Shown one piece after another: positions 1-12,773 of a DNA stretch of 64,000 bases (its first letter is position 1; every line of letters begins with the position of its first letter). This DNA comes from Polytrichum commune (Eukaryota > Streptophyta > Polytrichopsida > Polytrichales > Polytrichaceae). The notes under the pieces are model-generated. The model had not been told where the DNA came from. It was given only the letters and a program-made list of their open reading frames with translations, and searched no databases. The DNA lies in NCBI GenBank assembly GCA_950295325.1, contig OX485804.1, forward strand, positions 22,072,001-22,136,000, in the 5' to 3' direction. A program made the position numbers and the translations under genes.

Positions 1-327
1 TCTATTAGTAGTTAGCAAATTTTGATGGTAGATGCTATTTGTTACAAATAAATCCATTTAGTTTATACTCAAATCATTTTGAATTGGAAGAATATTAATT
101 ACATTGTATTCTAGGCAAGTGCACTTGGTGGGATGCACAACTTGGTGCACCGCATTCAATCCTTTTGTTTGCATTTGGATTCATAGGTGGTTGTGTTGAC
201 ACATGCAGTTTATTGTTGAATATCATTTTATTTATTTTGAACATATAAATAAATCATGGTCATGTGCTATACTTAATTATCAATAACCTACAATCCATGT
301 TCATTACTTGTACTGGAATTTGTTCTT
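1..327. other. 3' flank of UGT copy 1
   Basis: AT-rich sequence downstream of the minus-strand UGT stop codon. I see no gene, clear polyadenylation signal or repeat in it. Confidence 0.5.
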
Positions 328-3300
328 TCACCTTCTTTTTAAAAATAATGCCGTAGAAGCTTTCTGGGTTCGCAATAGTTCCACAAACAACACCATGGAT
401 TCTTTTGAAGAGCCGCCTAATCGGATTGCCCTCTCAATTGTATCACTTATTTGCACGGCTTTCCTACGTATCATGTCACCTATAGTATTGGCATCCATAT
501 TCATCAGTGTCCTGATTGCCTTCTCAATTAGCTCCCACCCAATTGTCTCGGCCCACCCTCCTTTCTCCACATTCACTCTAACCGCAACACCTAATATTTT
601 TTCAAGAAAAATGGCGTTCATCATTTGATCTGCTTGGATTGGCATGGCGACCATGGGCACAGCCAAACACATGCTCTCGAATGCGGAGTTCCATCCGCAA
701 TGCGAAAGAAAACCCCCAATGGCACGATGTGCAAGGATTTGCAACTGAGGCACCCATTCTACGTAAATGATTCCTCTCAACTTTGTCCTCTCCAAGAATC
801 CTTCCGGTAGAATGTCGGATAAATCTTGATTCATCTTTTTGATATTTGTGTCTTGATGATCATGTTTGGGACTTGAGGTAACTCCCCGCAAAACCCAAAA
901 AAATCGTTGCCCACTCTTCTCAAGGCCAAGTGCGAGCTCCTTGATTTGCATGTCCGTGAGCTTCACGACGCTTCCAAAGCAAATATACAATACAGAGGCA
1001 TCTGGTTGCTGGTCCAACCACTCGAAACAAATGTCAGATTGATGATGTTTCTTCGCTTGCACTCGCTCTCGATATGTGAGGGTTTCATCGCCTCCCTCCA
1101 TAAAACCTTCAAAAAGTGGCCCTATTGTCAAAAGAACTGGCACCTGCAACATAACAAACAAAACACCATCAACATGTGCATTATACAAAACATAAATGAA
1201 AGAGCTTATGTATTTTGTTCTACTTCTAGGTAAACATCAACGAATCTTTATATTGATATATTGCAATGCTTAGAAACCTCTACATGATTTTTGATGTGTT
1301 ATTTTGAGGGCTTTAAACAACAAGTTTTGCAACTTCTCCAAGGCAAGGCATTTCGGCTAGGACCAGTGCATTATGAGCATTTGGAATGCACACTTGCCAT
1401 CTCACCACTATTGGGACCCACTAGTGGCAAGCATGGTGGAAGAATCGGGCATTGAATTTCAAGCTTGGTAAGGCCCAATGCGTTGGGCTTTCAAAAATCC
1501 TACAACCACCCTTGATTTCTAGAAAACCCTCCTATTGATTGTTGGTATATAAGCATATGACCACAAAGAGAAAACCCCAAATCTCTCGGATGAATTTCAA
1601 TTGATGGGCGAATAGTTGTTTGTAGCAAGTAAAGAAAGTGGCTCCCCAAGTAGGTTAGTCGAGGTCTCAACACTTTATCTATGCTTAAGAAATGAATGGC
1701 AGTTGGTTGTTTGCACCACTCATACAACAGAGCAAGCTTATCTAGAGGACTTCTCCTAAGTTTTTACTCGAGTGATATGGCTGAGGAACAATTTACTTTC
1801 ATCATGACAGGGTCATGATGTGGATCAAGTCTTGATAGGGTACCTAACACACCACTTAATATTCATCAATTCCAAGATTGTTTAATGTTGACACTTTAGT
1901 CAATGTCAGGGGCACATATCAATATATGTTGCATTCTTTGGCCATTGAAGATACGGTATGCTACAATTTCTCTGAACTTTCTTGAACACATGAGAAATCA
2001 GGGTTGTTTTACACATGTGACCAAGGGTTGTGAGAAAAAAAGATCCAAGATTTCTTGTGGTCATGGTTAGCAATCCGAAGACCATGCCCAAGAGAAATCC
2101 ACATCACTTGACATAATGTCAAGTGGACTTAGACCGGGACATAATGTGTGTGTGTGGTTTAGTTACATTTATTAATTCATTATATTGTTTCTTCAATACA
2201 TGATCAATAATTAAGATTGAAAAAAATGACCTTGAATAAAAATATACCATTTTGAGAATAGAATTACCTAAAAGAGGATTTTTTTCCTTCTTCTAATATG
2301 GTCACCTTGTTCTTGGCAAAGTCAACAAGTTATTTGGATTCTCTTGCTGCAAAATTAGGGTGACCATCAAACCTTGTCTATTTTTTTAGACATGTCTGAT
2401 TCCATGTCCACTTCTACAAATTGGTGAGCTCGTGTACAACGAAGTGGGATTGCCATACATTTGTCAAGAGATTTTAGAAAACGGTGGTGGTGCTCTTGGT
2501 CACCGGTCACTCATGTAAACAGGCCCTTGGAATCATTGCGGAAGTGGAAACGAACCTGATCCGGTGAGACTTTTGCAAGATAACGATTCAATCCTTCGAT
2601 AACTTCGGACTCGAGCTCATGAATGCTGTTCACAAGCACACCGGCTGCTCGCAACAGCACACCTGCTTCATCGTGAAGGAAGAGATGGGCGTTTGGGATC
2701 GGGCTCGCGGCGTGTTGTGAAGGCGGCACATTGCCCGGTCCGATTGGCGGGAAGTTGGGGATTCGGAGAGGCTCGTCCTCCCAGCCGACGGGAATCCGTC
2801 CCTCGGCGTGGAATTGTTGAAGGTGGAAAATAAGTGACAGGAAGTTCACTGGGGAGGAAAAGAGACAATACCTTTGTATCTTGTACTTGTCTGCAATGTT
2901 CTGCACAATGTTGATTGTCCAGCACAATTGGACATCTACTAATCAGATCAATTTCATTTGCAATCACAAATCACCTCTACATTCATACCTCGACAACTGC
3001 TTTCACACTACAACTATGAATCATTCACGCCTACTACTTTGACCTAGAGTTGCTTTCTTCGTGTTTTGTTTCTATAATTTATGGTTGCAAGACCTAAACT
3101 ATGGCGTTATTCAGTCACCGCATGCTATTATCTTTTTTAAGTAAGGGTTGGTTGAGTTAAGTGAATTTCTGCTTTGGTAAATGGGTTCACTTTGTTGATC
3201 TCTTTTCTTATACGCGTTCAGAAATCCATGTAATAAGGTAATCTAAGCTGATGTCAAAGGGTGTACTTGATACCGAGTTCTTGCCCGAACAACTTACAAA

Positions 3301-4430
3301 AATAGGTTCCTAGGTTTCCAGAGCTCCCAATGCAATGAACTAATGAGGGAGGGATTGTGTGGAGTCCATCTCCATTGAGGGAATCTTAAAACACTTACAT
3401 GAGATAGGTGAAGATGGTTTTCAATTTACAAAAAATTGTGAAGAAATGTACAACTCTCTAATTCGAAAAAAAAGGCTCAAGATGCGACTCACTCTTCTTC
3501 AGTAAGGGTGCGGTTACCTTATCCCAAATTCAGCTTTGAATCTGAGTTTTCAAATGGACTCGGATTTATGCTGGAACGATTCTTGAAATATTTTGGACCC
3601 ACAAAGGTCACCCTTGAACTGAGTTACTGCTATGAAAGGACGAATCATATTGAACTTTGACTCAATATTGATAAATCACGAGATAAAAGTTATGAAACCC
3701 TAAAAGAATATGCATCAAGAATCCAACGTTAGCCACTTGCATTTTAAGACGGCCACGCACGCACGCACGCACCGTGCATCGCGATAGTAGAAACCATGCT
3801 AGTTTGCAGAGATTTGAAAACCAGGAAGTTTTAAATTAGTTGAATTCTTCTGAGTCATAATTCAAAGGGACATTGCAACATACTCTTGACTTGCAAACGG
3901 AGTCCGCCGGTCGGAGCTCTAATTTTACGTACGTGCCGATCTAGTGAAATGGTTGAATACCATATTTGCGACTTCAAAAGATTCACAAAGATTGTGAGAA
4001 GGAAATAATTTTCTACCTGGGTGAAGCCCAAGAACATGTCGGAGAGAATGCACACCGGAGGACCAGCCTCGCTCCGCGACGGATACTGCACCATCATCGG
4101 CGACTCTGCAGCGTCAGTCATGAGCCCACCAACAATGTCACTAAACATATCGTACTTGCTGTACATCCATTCTTTCATGGCATGAAGTGGATCTAAGCCT
4201 GCGACCGGGAACTCGTATGGCACCAAGTGGATGTTACTGCGTGCTTTGAAGGTTGGGTCCTCCGTGAGTTGTTTCTGGAACCTGGAGAGCCCGGAGTCCG
4301 GGACTATGAAGGTGATGGCCACACCCAGTGTGGCTAAACCCTTCGAAAAGTGGATGAAAGGGGTGCTGTGTCCCGCTGGCGGATACGGTAGCATGATGAC
4401 GTGAACTCCAGCCGCAGCCATATCTGACAT
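328..4430 (-). CDS. UDP-glycosyltransferase (family GT1), copy 1, three exons
   Basis: A plant UGT, which transfers a sugar (probably glucose from UDP-glucose) to a small acceptor in the cytosol. Exons on the minus strand are 4430-4017, 2900-2556 and 1143-328. All junctions are GT-AG in phase 0, giving 138+115+271 = 524 aa. Seen in the sequence: the N-terminal PPAGHSTPF motif with the expected catalytic His21; an Asp at about 131 in SDMFLGFTQ; and a full 44-residue PSPG box in exon 3 that runs from WVPQ to QADQ and contains HCGWNS. The Trp of GWNS and the terminal Gln fit UDP-glucose preference, as known for the family. One oddity is AVP in place of the usual GVP in the box. Exon 3 is 26 residues longer than in copy 2, partly from a charged insert after FFWVLRG. 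The exon 1/2 boundary after GFTQ matches copy 2 exactly. The acceptor substrate cannot be inferred. Introns are 1116 and 1412 bp. Confidence 0.9.
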
Positions 4431-5680
4431 GACCAGATCGCTGCCAATCTTAGTAATTGTTGATGTTGCAAACTAATAATTCCTCCACACAAGAACAAAA
4501 TGAATCCACCAAACTTGATCAGATGAGGAGTTTGTTGATCGAAGCGTATAAGGAGTTCAACAAAGTAGCATGGAATTCGGCAATTCCAAACTATCATGGG
4601 TACTTTGAAAGCATATTAGAGTCATCCTTTTCACTCAGTAGGGATTTTCGTCACGAGTTGGTCCCCTAGCTGGAATTTTTCATTGGTTGTTGTTTTCGCA
4701 TACAAAACCAAATGATTTCTTTCCCCTTGTGATGGTGTATGCTCGGAGGTAGTGGTTGAATTTGAATCAGGAGCAACCTATAATTTCGGTTCATTGAGGA
4801 CCAAACTAATTTTAGCACCTCTAGTTGGGCATGCCGAAATGAGCTCACGATCTTCAATGAACCGCCGATTCAAAACCTCAAACACTGCCTCCAACAAGCA
4901 TGCACCGAAAACATGGAATGTCTCGTATGTTGCAAAACAACCAACTCCCGACCAAAAGTCGTGCAGAGTTAGAGGAGCATAACCCTGTGCCCTAATTCCT
5001 CAAATTTTGGCGCAGACATGCATAAGAAAGAAAGAAAAGAATGTTGTCCCTGCTCAAAACGTAGTTCCTGTACACGCTAGAATAATTGGATCCTGGTGTT
5101 GAAGAGCTCATCATACCTTGAGCCTTATTCCTTGTCGATCGAGTGCATCCTTTAGCTTGTTGATTCAATTAAACCCTTCGTGAATGCATCAAACAGCTCT
5201 CAATCTTGCACCTACCCCGGCCGAGTGCACAAATCTATTCGGAACTCAGACAGAGATATCCCACAACTTCGACACAAGTGGTCCAAGTTGCCGATTTTGT
5301 AACACGAAATGAGTGCAAAACTACATTATGAACCTCAAGCACGATGTGCCCCACTGCTTTCTCAGAAACTGCAGCTGCGACCAGATCGTAGGTCGCCAAT
5401 GATCATCCTCGACCCAACATGGGGACAAAATCCTGGATTCTTTTTTTTGTAATGATTTATTAGTGCATCATCAAAACCTGCATTATGATTTATTATAATA
5501 CCTGCCGCACATTTGTGCACAGTGTCGTTGCTGAGGTCTGAAGATTGGGTGCTGGTGGGTTGTTTTCTTCCTAAATATAGATTCTAAAAACAGCATGAGT
5601 GACTACAAAAACCCCTTCCTAGACCATATTAAATTGGTTCTTTGAACATAGCATGTCCAACACGTCATTTACCCGCCTTA
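4431..5680. other. intergenic, upstream of UGT copy 1
   Basis: About 1.25 kb between the UGT copy 1 start codon and a MITE. It should contain the UGT promoter, but I find no convincing TATA box near the ATG. Short ORFs here have no recognisable motifs. Confidence 0.4.
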
Positions 5681-6184
5681 CTCCCCACTTGACATTAGCT
5701 AAGCCTAAAAGTGGGTTCTTAAAAATGAGCGTTCACACCATCGGCATTATCTAGTGCCGAGCCTCGTTGGCAAATGATGTGGCATGGCTTAAAAGTGGAG
5801 GGTTTAAGCTAAAACTACCGACCCTCCCATCGGTACCTAGACATGAGGCAAGAATGTAGGACCTCTAAAAGTGTTGCCTCCCGCTCTTGTGATTGCAATG
5901 GTTGCTTTTAGTCTTAGCTATGAGGCCACGAGGAGCTCCATTAACAAAAACCGATGGTAAGTATTAAGACATTTGGGGATGGGACAAAAACTATCCAACA
6001 TTCATTGGTTGGTAGATAAAACAATGAACATGTGTGAAAGCTACTACACTAAAACCTACTTGGAAATCTCCGGAGCAAGTTCTTGTAGGTGCATTGGGAT
6101 AGCCGGACGTGTCCGCTATAACTGAGGGAGCTTTACCCGGGTTTTAGGGAAGTCTTTGGTTATTTGCTAATGTCAAGTGGGGAG
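5681..6184 (+). repeat. MITE family A, copy 1 (19-bp perfect TIRs)
   Basis: A 504-bp element. It begins CTCCCCACTTGACATTAGC at 5681-5699 and ends with the exact reverse complement at 6166-6184. There is no coding capacity. A related copy in opposite orientation lies at 19385-19896; the two share long stretches including the ATGAGGCAAGAATGTA and AATGAACATGTGTGAAA segments. A small non-autonomous DNA transposon is the likely identity; the superfamily is not assigned because I see no clean target-site duplication. Confidence 0.75.
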
Positions 6185-7724
6185 GGGGCATTATGCTCTC
6201 GCATCTATTCTTAACAAGAAAATGGTAGAACCATGAGGCTCTGTCCTTTACTACGAAAGACTACAATTATAGTTGTCCACTTTGCTCATGCCAATCCATG
6301 GATATTTACTATACCAAACCTTTCTTGGATTTTGTGCACCTTCTTCTCAAATGCAGGTCAAGGATTTTGATATCACCCGAAATTTTTAGAATAAATAATC
6401 AAGAACTGCCGAAATAACTATAGTTAACTAGATTTCTTTCAATGCATTTTAGGGAGCAATTATAGTTCTATATATATATACACACATATATAATTATAGT
6501 TAACATTCACATTAAATATAGTGAACCAAAAATAACAAGAACAAGTAACGTCCAAGTGTGAACGCAAAATGGTTAGGAAGTTTGCTCTTGAAACGAAGAA
6601 GTTGATGCATAGCCTTTGTCCTACAGACAGAGCCAACAAAAGAGATGCCACGTTCCATGATTTGGGCGAACCAACCCATACACTCGTTCCTTGTTAAATG
6701 CTTGAACTCCTTGCCTTCAAGGGACCAGTGTACGGGTTGGTTCACCCTGACCCATGTTCCATGCGGACCTTGCTATGGCACTTACGACTTAAGTTGTCGT
6801 TTTTCGAGAATCACAACATGTTTATTTATAGTACTTGGTCAGATTAATTCGGATTGTTTAAGGTATGTCACATGTGGAGCTTAGCTATGTTTTGTTTGGT
6901 GCAATAAATTATCAGTCGTGAAGACTAGGTGGTCAGAAGTGTGATTTTCTTTTAATTTTAAATTATTTTCCCCCTTTCTTTCTTTAAATATCAAATTCTA
7001 TACACTTTCTATTGGAACAAACTGATGTTTCCTTGGAGAATTACTAAAGGCTTGCTTATGAGTCTAATGATTTGTTCAATGTCAAGTGCAAGGGTGCACT
7101 TTACAAGTACGTCGGTGCAAAAATCCTTTTATCTAGATAAGGCTACTTTTCAAGCCTTTGCATCCTAGTACAATATTTAACCAAATCCAAATCGAGGTTG
7201 TAGTCACTTCCCTCTTAATTTTTGTAGCTCAATGTATGAATATTTTATTCATTATCAAAGTGAAGATTCATGTGCTCATCAAATTGTCACATAGGTGCCC
7301 CCCCCCCGATGATGGTGACTATTGAGTTTATAATGGTTATAATAATTTGAGCAAGTAGCACCACTCTATTCATTCAAAGTAGGAGTGTAAGAAGGATGCA
7401 AGAAAGGGGATAACACCTTCATTCAATAAAAGACCTCAACCGCAATAAAACTAATTTTGTGAAGATTCTCTCACCTAGTAATCCAACATCGATAAAACCC
7501 CCCTCCCTCTCCCTTTAGTGAAGAGTAAAAAGCTCACAGATTTGCAAATCTATGAAGGTTGCAAATGAACTTATTATTTTTTGACAAAAATTCACAGACT
7601 TTGTATAGATTCGTTAATCTATACAAAAATATCGAAAAGCTCCAAGCTATTGAACCTGCTTGAAATAGATGATTCTAGTCTTTCTCAAAGTGTTGTATTT
7701 AAACTCAATCACCTTAGTCTATAT

Positions 7725-7990
7725 TGCACGGTCCAAGCTTTCCGTGTAGTGGAGCAAGTAAGTCAAACCGTTGAATGGGGAGAGCTGACCACTACATGTA
7801 GTAGTTACACATGAACCAGTTGAAGTTGAAGACTTTGGGGAAAATATTGATTGTTTTAAGAGAATCTATGGAATATACCTCAAATTAATAAAGGAAGACT
7901 GAAATGAAAGATCCCAACGTGTAAGCAGTTGGACTTGGGAAGAAGCACTAGGATTTTGACTCACAAACTGAGTCAAACTGAGTCAGACTT
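7725..7990 (+). repeat. dispersed repeat family B, copy 1
   Basis: Diverged repeat about 260 bp long, recognisable by shared blocks such as GGGAGA..GACC, CACATGAACC.GTTGA and the AATAAAGGAAGA segment. Related copies lie at 19020-19275 (same strand) and 61770-62030 (opposite strand). Noncoding; element class unknown. Confidence 0.5.
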
Positions 7991-8454
7991 TGAGCTCCTT
8001 CAAGACCCGTGAGCTCAATCATGTAAGTTGTCAGTGGGTTGAATTAATTCAAGCGTCCTCCCCATCAGTGTTCAAGTTTGAAGTGTGCACATGCATTTTC
8101 AATGTGAAGGGCTTCAAAATAATCACACTTCACACCAATGGTCGGGAAAACCGACGGCTAGTTCATTATCAGCCGATGGATTTCCACTCATGGCCGGCCC
8201 AAATTTCCAACCATCGGATGGCAATCTGACTGTAATTTCAATCCTCCGGCAATTAGCCGATGGACCAGAAAATGTCCCGGAAATGTAGCCGATTCTTTTT
8301 GTGAGTTGCTGGATTTCAGCCGGAAGCATCTAGAGCGCTATTTGTCTGGGGCATCTGATGATACACTTGAGGAAGTACCCTAAACCTTAAACTTTTTGAA
8401 TTATGCAACCTTTTCATGACCAAATCCAATTGCTTCTATGAAGAATTGGGGGAC

Positions 8455-8504
8455 CCTTGGCCTTCAAGCGGTGAAGGCATTGCTAGGTTCAATTCCTGCC
8501 AAGG
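8455..8504 (+). repeat. tRNA-like SINE head, copy 1
   Basis: Fifty bases that can fold like a truncated tRNA. CCTTGGC pairs with GCCAAGG at the ends, CCTTCA pairs with TGAAGG in an inner hairpin, and a T-arm-like GGTTCAATTCC fits the Pol III B box. The inner TGGC..AAGCGG resembles an A box. A second 50-base copy lies at 63568-63617. Known plant SINEs have tRNA-derived heads of this kind; it is too short to be a tRNA gene. Confidence 0.5.
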
Positions 8505-9737
8505 ATATTAACTCTTCAAATTTAAAGTTTAGAACATGCCTTTCTTTTCACTTATTCAAGATTTTGTACTAAAAAATGATTTCTAATAACTTTTCATACA
8601 TTTTTTAAGCAATTAGTGCTGATATGAATTCCATTTAATCGGATATTGGCCAATAGAAATATAAAAATATAGGCAATTGGCTGATTGATTTTACAAAAGA
8701 CCGGCTCTTGCCGATGTAAATTGGAAAAAACCCGACCCTTCGTAGCAACTACCGGCAATTAGCCACTAAGGCTTCAAAAACTTCCTGAACTCTGCTTCAC
8801 ACTCAACCTTTCAAACTTTTTTCCAACACTTCACCCAAAAAAACTTGATATTGGTCGTTTGGTATTGAATATGAAAATATTATGATGTCTCACTACACTG
8901 AAGAAGTACATGCATTAGAGTGATGCACTAAAAGAATCCCACGTGGTTGCTACATGGATGCTTTACTAATCCAACCAATGGGCCTCAACCAAAGTTGGGA
9001 ATAACATGTGGCAGAATTGGGAGGCAATAAATTTTTTACTAGGCCAATGAGAATTTCAACTAACAGAGATTAAGGTGACGTGGCCGTCCCAGAGGGCGGC
9101 ATTTCGGAAAGAGGCTATAAGCCTCCTCCTCGATTATTTAGATTCCCTACATAGTGCACTTTATCATCATCCAACTCCAAAGGCAAAGTCCTCTGGTTTT
9201 TGGTTGATTCTCAAGTGTTAAAAGTTTCTAGCCGAATATATACTTTCCATCAAAAGACCGCATAATGACACTCGCACCATCAATGCATCCAATGCTTTAA
9301 GTTTTTATCGACTTTGCAATCACTTTTCACCCAATTACGTTTGGCCATGTTCACATATAGCTGTGCTTGCCAAGCCGAAGTTGCACTCAGTGCCAAGTTG
9401 AAGGTGCAAAATCGAAATTGCAGGAGTTATTGGAATTTGGAAGTGTTTGCTAGAGTGCCAATATTGGAGTCCAACTATGTTTTTATTTGAAAATTGCAGC
9501 CATTGTATTTTGTGACAAGCAGTCTTTAGAGAGGCCTTCACTGTGACTGGTGGAAACTTTGTACAACACATTTTTGTGAAGTGCCCCCCCCCCAAAAAAA
9601 AAACTTCAAAGTTGAACATTGTCCCCATGCTGCCGGCTCTCGACTTTGTGGCTTGGTTAAAAAACCACTTTGAAACCATTTGACTTATTAAACTACTGCT
9701 CTCCCTCTTGAGTATGGCACGTTTGGGAAACACAAAA

Positions 9738-10466
9738 AGTCGTATTATCGAGGTGTCGTCTTCTCAATAATATATGACAAATGGCATAAAGTTGTCGTAT
9801 TATTGAGGGAATACGAAAACATAAGTGATTTGAGCTTAGAAATATATACAACGAGTTTAAGCAATACAGATGGTATGAAATAATAACTTAAAACTCCAAT
9901 CAAATACAAATATTCTCAAGAACTCTTGAAATAGGAGTCCAAAGATTTCGGGTGTTGCCTACCCAAGTTGGCAATTGTCATCTTATCAAATTTCCCTACT
10001 AATTTTTGAAAACTAATAATTTCATTTGCACCAAAATATAAAGATTTCTCTAATAAGAAACTAGACATTAATGATGCATGACGTTTAGCATCAAGATATT
10101 GGTGGTACTATATCACCCGTGTACAAGACAACATACTAGGCAAGAGGCCACTCCAACCCTAACCATGTCCATTTTGCACCAGTGACCCTAATTATCATTA
10201 GGTTCCCAATGATAAGTGAAGTTCCCAAGTAGTTCCCAAGTGAAAATGGATGTATTTAAGATGTACATAACATAGATGATTTTTTTTTAACATTAACTAC
10301 CTCTTTGATATGACAAAACGGAGATTCTAAATATCGTATTATCAAGTGTTGTAGTCATATAAAAAAAGGGAATTTTGAACAAAAAAGTTTGGTCTCACAA
10401 AAATGTGTCGTAATATCAAGGGTGTCGTATAAATGTAAACAAGTGTCGTATTAATGAGGTTAGACT
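9738..10466. repeat. region with repeated TGTCGTATTAT motifs
   Basis: The word GTCGTATTAT or close variants appears near 9741, 9790, 10333, 10405 and 10447, clustered at the two ends of a roughly 730-bp segment, mostly followed by GAGG or AAGG. Clustered subterminal motifs of this sort are typical of DNA transposons. No TIR or target duplication was resolved. Confidence 0.4.
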
Positions 10467-10952
10467 GTATCCCCAAAGTGCCCTTGGAGGCCCACAAGTG
10501 GTGGGCGGAATAAATTCATATCATATGGCATGCTCTTTCCATCCTTAAGGAATCTGTCATTTCATAGTATGAAAGTGCATCGACTCGGATAATTGTTCGA
10601 TGCATTATGTTATCATGTGTATTGTTTCATATGTAAAATGTTATATCAATAATTATGGAGTTTATGAAGGCATCAATGAATTATTGAAACCATAGGAACA
10701 AAGTCTTTAAAACACAGCTTCAACAACTATGTAGAAGCACATGACTCAATTTGAATTCAATTTAAAGTATCATTTTATAGTAGTTATGAAAGAGAAAATT
10801 TTATTGCCATTTTGGGGTTAAGAGAAGCATGATATTGGATTGTGTAGTTACTCACAATAAAATTTTGAGAATTTATAAGCAATCACGGTCTCTAATCCCA
10901 TGATCCCCGATGATGTCAACCTCCTCATCCTCAAAATATTTTAGTCAATAGC

Positions 10953-11013
10953 TAGGTAGGTAAGTAGGTAGGTAGGTAGGTCCTACATGAACCTACTTAT
11001 CTACCTACCTACC
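10953..11013. repeat. (GGTA)n/(TACC)n inverted tetranucleotide array
   Basis: A run of TAGG units is followed after a short spacer by a run of CTAC units, so the strand can fold on itself. It directly abuts the TIR element that starts at 11018. Confidence 0.7.
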
Positions 11014-11017
11014 ATGG

Positions 11018-11526
11018 GTGCACACCCAGGGAGTGCACTGTTCAAGTACTGTATTTATACACGTGGGTGCACAAAAGGGGTATTATTTAAAACAAGCATA
11101 TACAAAATGTACGTACAAGAGACATATTGCTATTAAGCAAGAAGTAGATATACATGAGGCTATAGAAAAATATATGTAAAGTACGCATTTACGCGTTTAC
11201 GCGTTCAAGTCAGACCTGGACCAAGAATCATGTGTTTTTTCATCCACTAAGTAACGACTTTATAACTAAAAATCCATGATTTGATATTATACATATAATA
11301 GGGCCATATTTTTGCATTTCCAAACATTTGTACACATGTTATATACAATTTTGTATTTGTTTTTGGACCCTTGTGTATGTATGGAAATGTATTTTGAAGC
11401 AATGAGATTTGTAAGTATATTGCTTGATTTTAGCAAAAATAAAATGTATACAGGGGTATTTTAATAAGGGGCATGCACGCACATGATGCTTGGTTTTAAT
11501 GAATAGTGCACTCCCTGAGGGTGCAC
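11018..11526. repeat. TIR element ending in GGGAGTGCACT
   Basis: About 509 bp bounded by imperfect inverted repeats at 11018-11044 and 11500-11526. Both contain the block CAGGGAGTGCACT followed by [GA]TTCA. The interior is AT-rich and noncoding. It is consistent with a MITE; superfamily not assigned. Confidence 0.6.
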
Positions 11527-12249
11527 AAGTGCATATGCCATACTTAGAATAGGTATGAATTATAAACAAAGGATTGAAATAGTATACTATCAATATGTAT
11601 TCTAATTTATGGACATGTCTAATCAATAAACTACTTAAGTTGATGCAATTGGGTGTTTTGGAGATCATATAAAAGACAGTAAATGAGTTTGACTATGGAC
11701 ATGAAGCATGTGCACTAGGGTCCAACTCCAACATCAATGATAATATTTTAGTGGCTTCTCAAGTTCAAAAGTTGGACCCACTAAGACCCGTAATGTTAGT
11801 CTCCAACTTCATTGGACTCATGCTCTAACGTAAACCGACCTTGAATATAGATGTCAACATCACAAACATAGTAGCAATGTATGTGCCAACTTGCCATCCC
11901 AAATGACAACACATGCATGGTGTTTGTCCAAATTAGATCTTGTAACTTCAAATCCATTAACACATGATGAATTCAACTAATTTGACAAAATTTGTGGTTA
12001 CTGAAAGGGAGCAATTTGACACAATCATAATTTGTAAAGATAATCATAGGGAGTAAGATGCAATCTATGACACGGGCAATCCCATCCCTAAAGGTGCACC
12101 TCTCAAGAATACCCTGTCTTCACCAAAGAGTCTAGGGTTTAAAGTCATACCAAACCCAAACTCGTGATCAACACTTCTTACTAGTGCACAACATTTTTAG
12201 TTAGTGTCCACAAAAACATATTAAATCACTTCTGCTCTTATCAACGAAA
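11527..12249. other. upstream flank of the peptide ORF pair
   Basis: About 720 bp of AT-rich sequence. I see no gene, no strong TATA box close to the first peptide ORF and no repeat boundary. Confidence 0.4.
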
Positions 12250-12360
12250 ATGTCGGATTGGGTATTCATAATATTTGGTATTTGTCTTCTTGTCTTTGGA
12301 TTGATCACGCCTCAATCGGGCAATGCCAAAGTCGAGAGAAATGGTCATCATTGGAGTTGA
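12250..12360 (+). CDS. 36-aa hydrophobic peptide ORF, copy 1
   Basis: ATG to TGA, 36 residues. It starts MSDWVFIIFG, continues with a hydrophobic stretch to about residue 20, then has a polar tail that includes SGNA and ends KVERNGHHWS. The shape is that of a signal peptide or single membrane anchor with a short basic and aromatic tail; a signal-peptidase site after SGNA is possible. A second copy 97 bp downstream encodes the identical peptide, with five nucleotide differences, all silent third-position changes. Similarity falls away just outside the start and stop codons. I do not recognise the family; it matches none of the small plastid-encoded proteins I know or the common plant peptide-hormone motifs. 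It could also be the first exon of a larger gene. No upstream TATA box was identified. Confidence 0.5.
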   Translation: MSDWVFIIFGICLLVFGLITPQSGNAKVERNGHHWS

Positions 12361-12457
12361 AGGTGCATAGTGCAGTCAATCATTGCACACACCTATTACT
12401 TTGCGCCAGTCTACAAAGATTACATTGTATTGCTACCATTTACACCAATAAATAGTC

Positions 12458-12568
12458 ATGTCAGACTGGGTATTCATAATATTTGGTATTTGTCTACTTG
12501 TCTTTGGATTGATTACACCTCAATCGGGCAATGCCAAAGTCGAGAGAAATGGTCATCATTGGAGTTGA
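12458..12568 (+). CDS. 36-aa hydrophobic peptide ORF, copy 2
   Basis: Encodes the same 36 residues as the ORF at 12250-12360. Codon differences are TCG/TCA, GAT/GAC, CTT/CTA, ATC/ATT and ACG/ACA, so there are no amino acid changes across 36 codons. The spacer between the copies is 97 bp and noncoding, so each copy would need its own start or lie on one transcript. Two closely spaced short ORFs could be a tandem gene pair, a bicistronic message or alternative exons. The function is unknown. The evidence for coding is the substitution pattern, not a recognised domain. Confidence 0.5.
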   Translation: MSDWVFIIFGICLLVFGLITPQSGNAKVERNGHHWS

Positions 12569-12752
12569 TCATGAGAATGACATTCAATCCGACCTTTGGG
12601 AGCATCGGATATCGCAACGCCTTGATCGAGATAGGGCTGACTCTAAAAGAACATTTATGAACAAAAATTCCACATCATATTGGTAAGCCACCAGGTTTAG
12701 GTTCCAAAAAGCCTGTGCAACCTCATTAAGCTTACATGCATATTCAAAATGA

Positions 12753-12773
12753 TTGTTGTTGTTGTTGTTGTTG
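12753..12773. repeat. (TTG)n microsatellite
   Basis: Seven consecutive TTG units in noncoding sequence. Confidence 0.9.

Larger units (their letters stand above)
6185..11017. other. gene-poor intergenic stretch
   Basis: AT-rich sequence with a short TA/CA microsatellite near 6470-6492, poly-C runs near 7298 and 9583, the repeats listed separately, and two pieces sharing the word CCGGCAATTAGCC near 8250 and 8750. The longest ORF (minus strand, 9335-9733) has no recognisable motif. I see no supported gene. Confidence 0.5.

Noticed and set aside
8455-8504. Functional tRNA gene
   Set aside because: Only 50 bases between the stem ends and no anticodon arm; a SINE head is a better reading.
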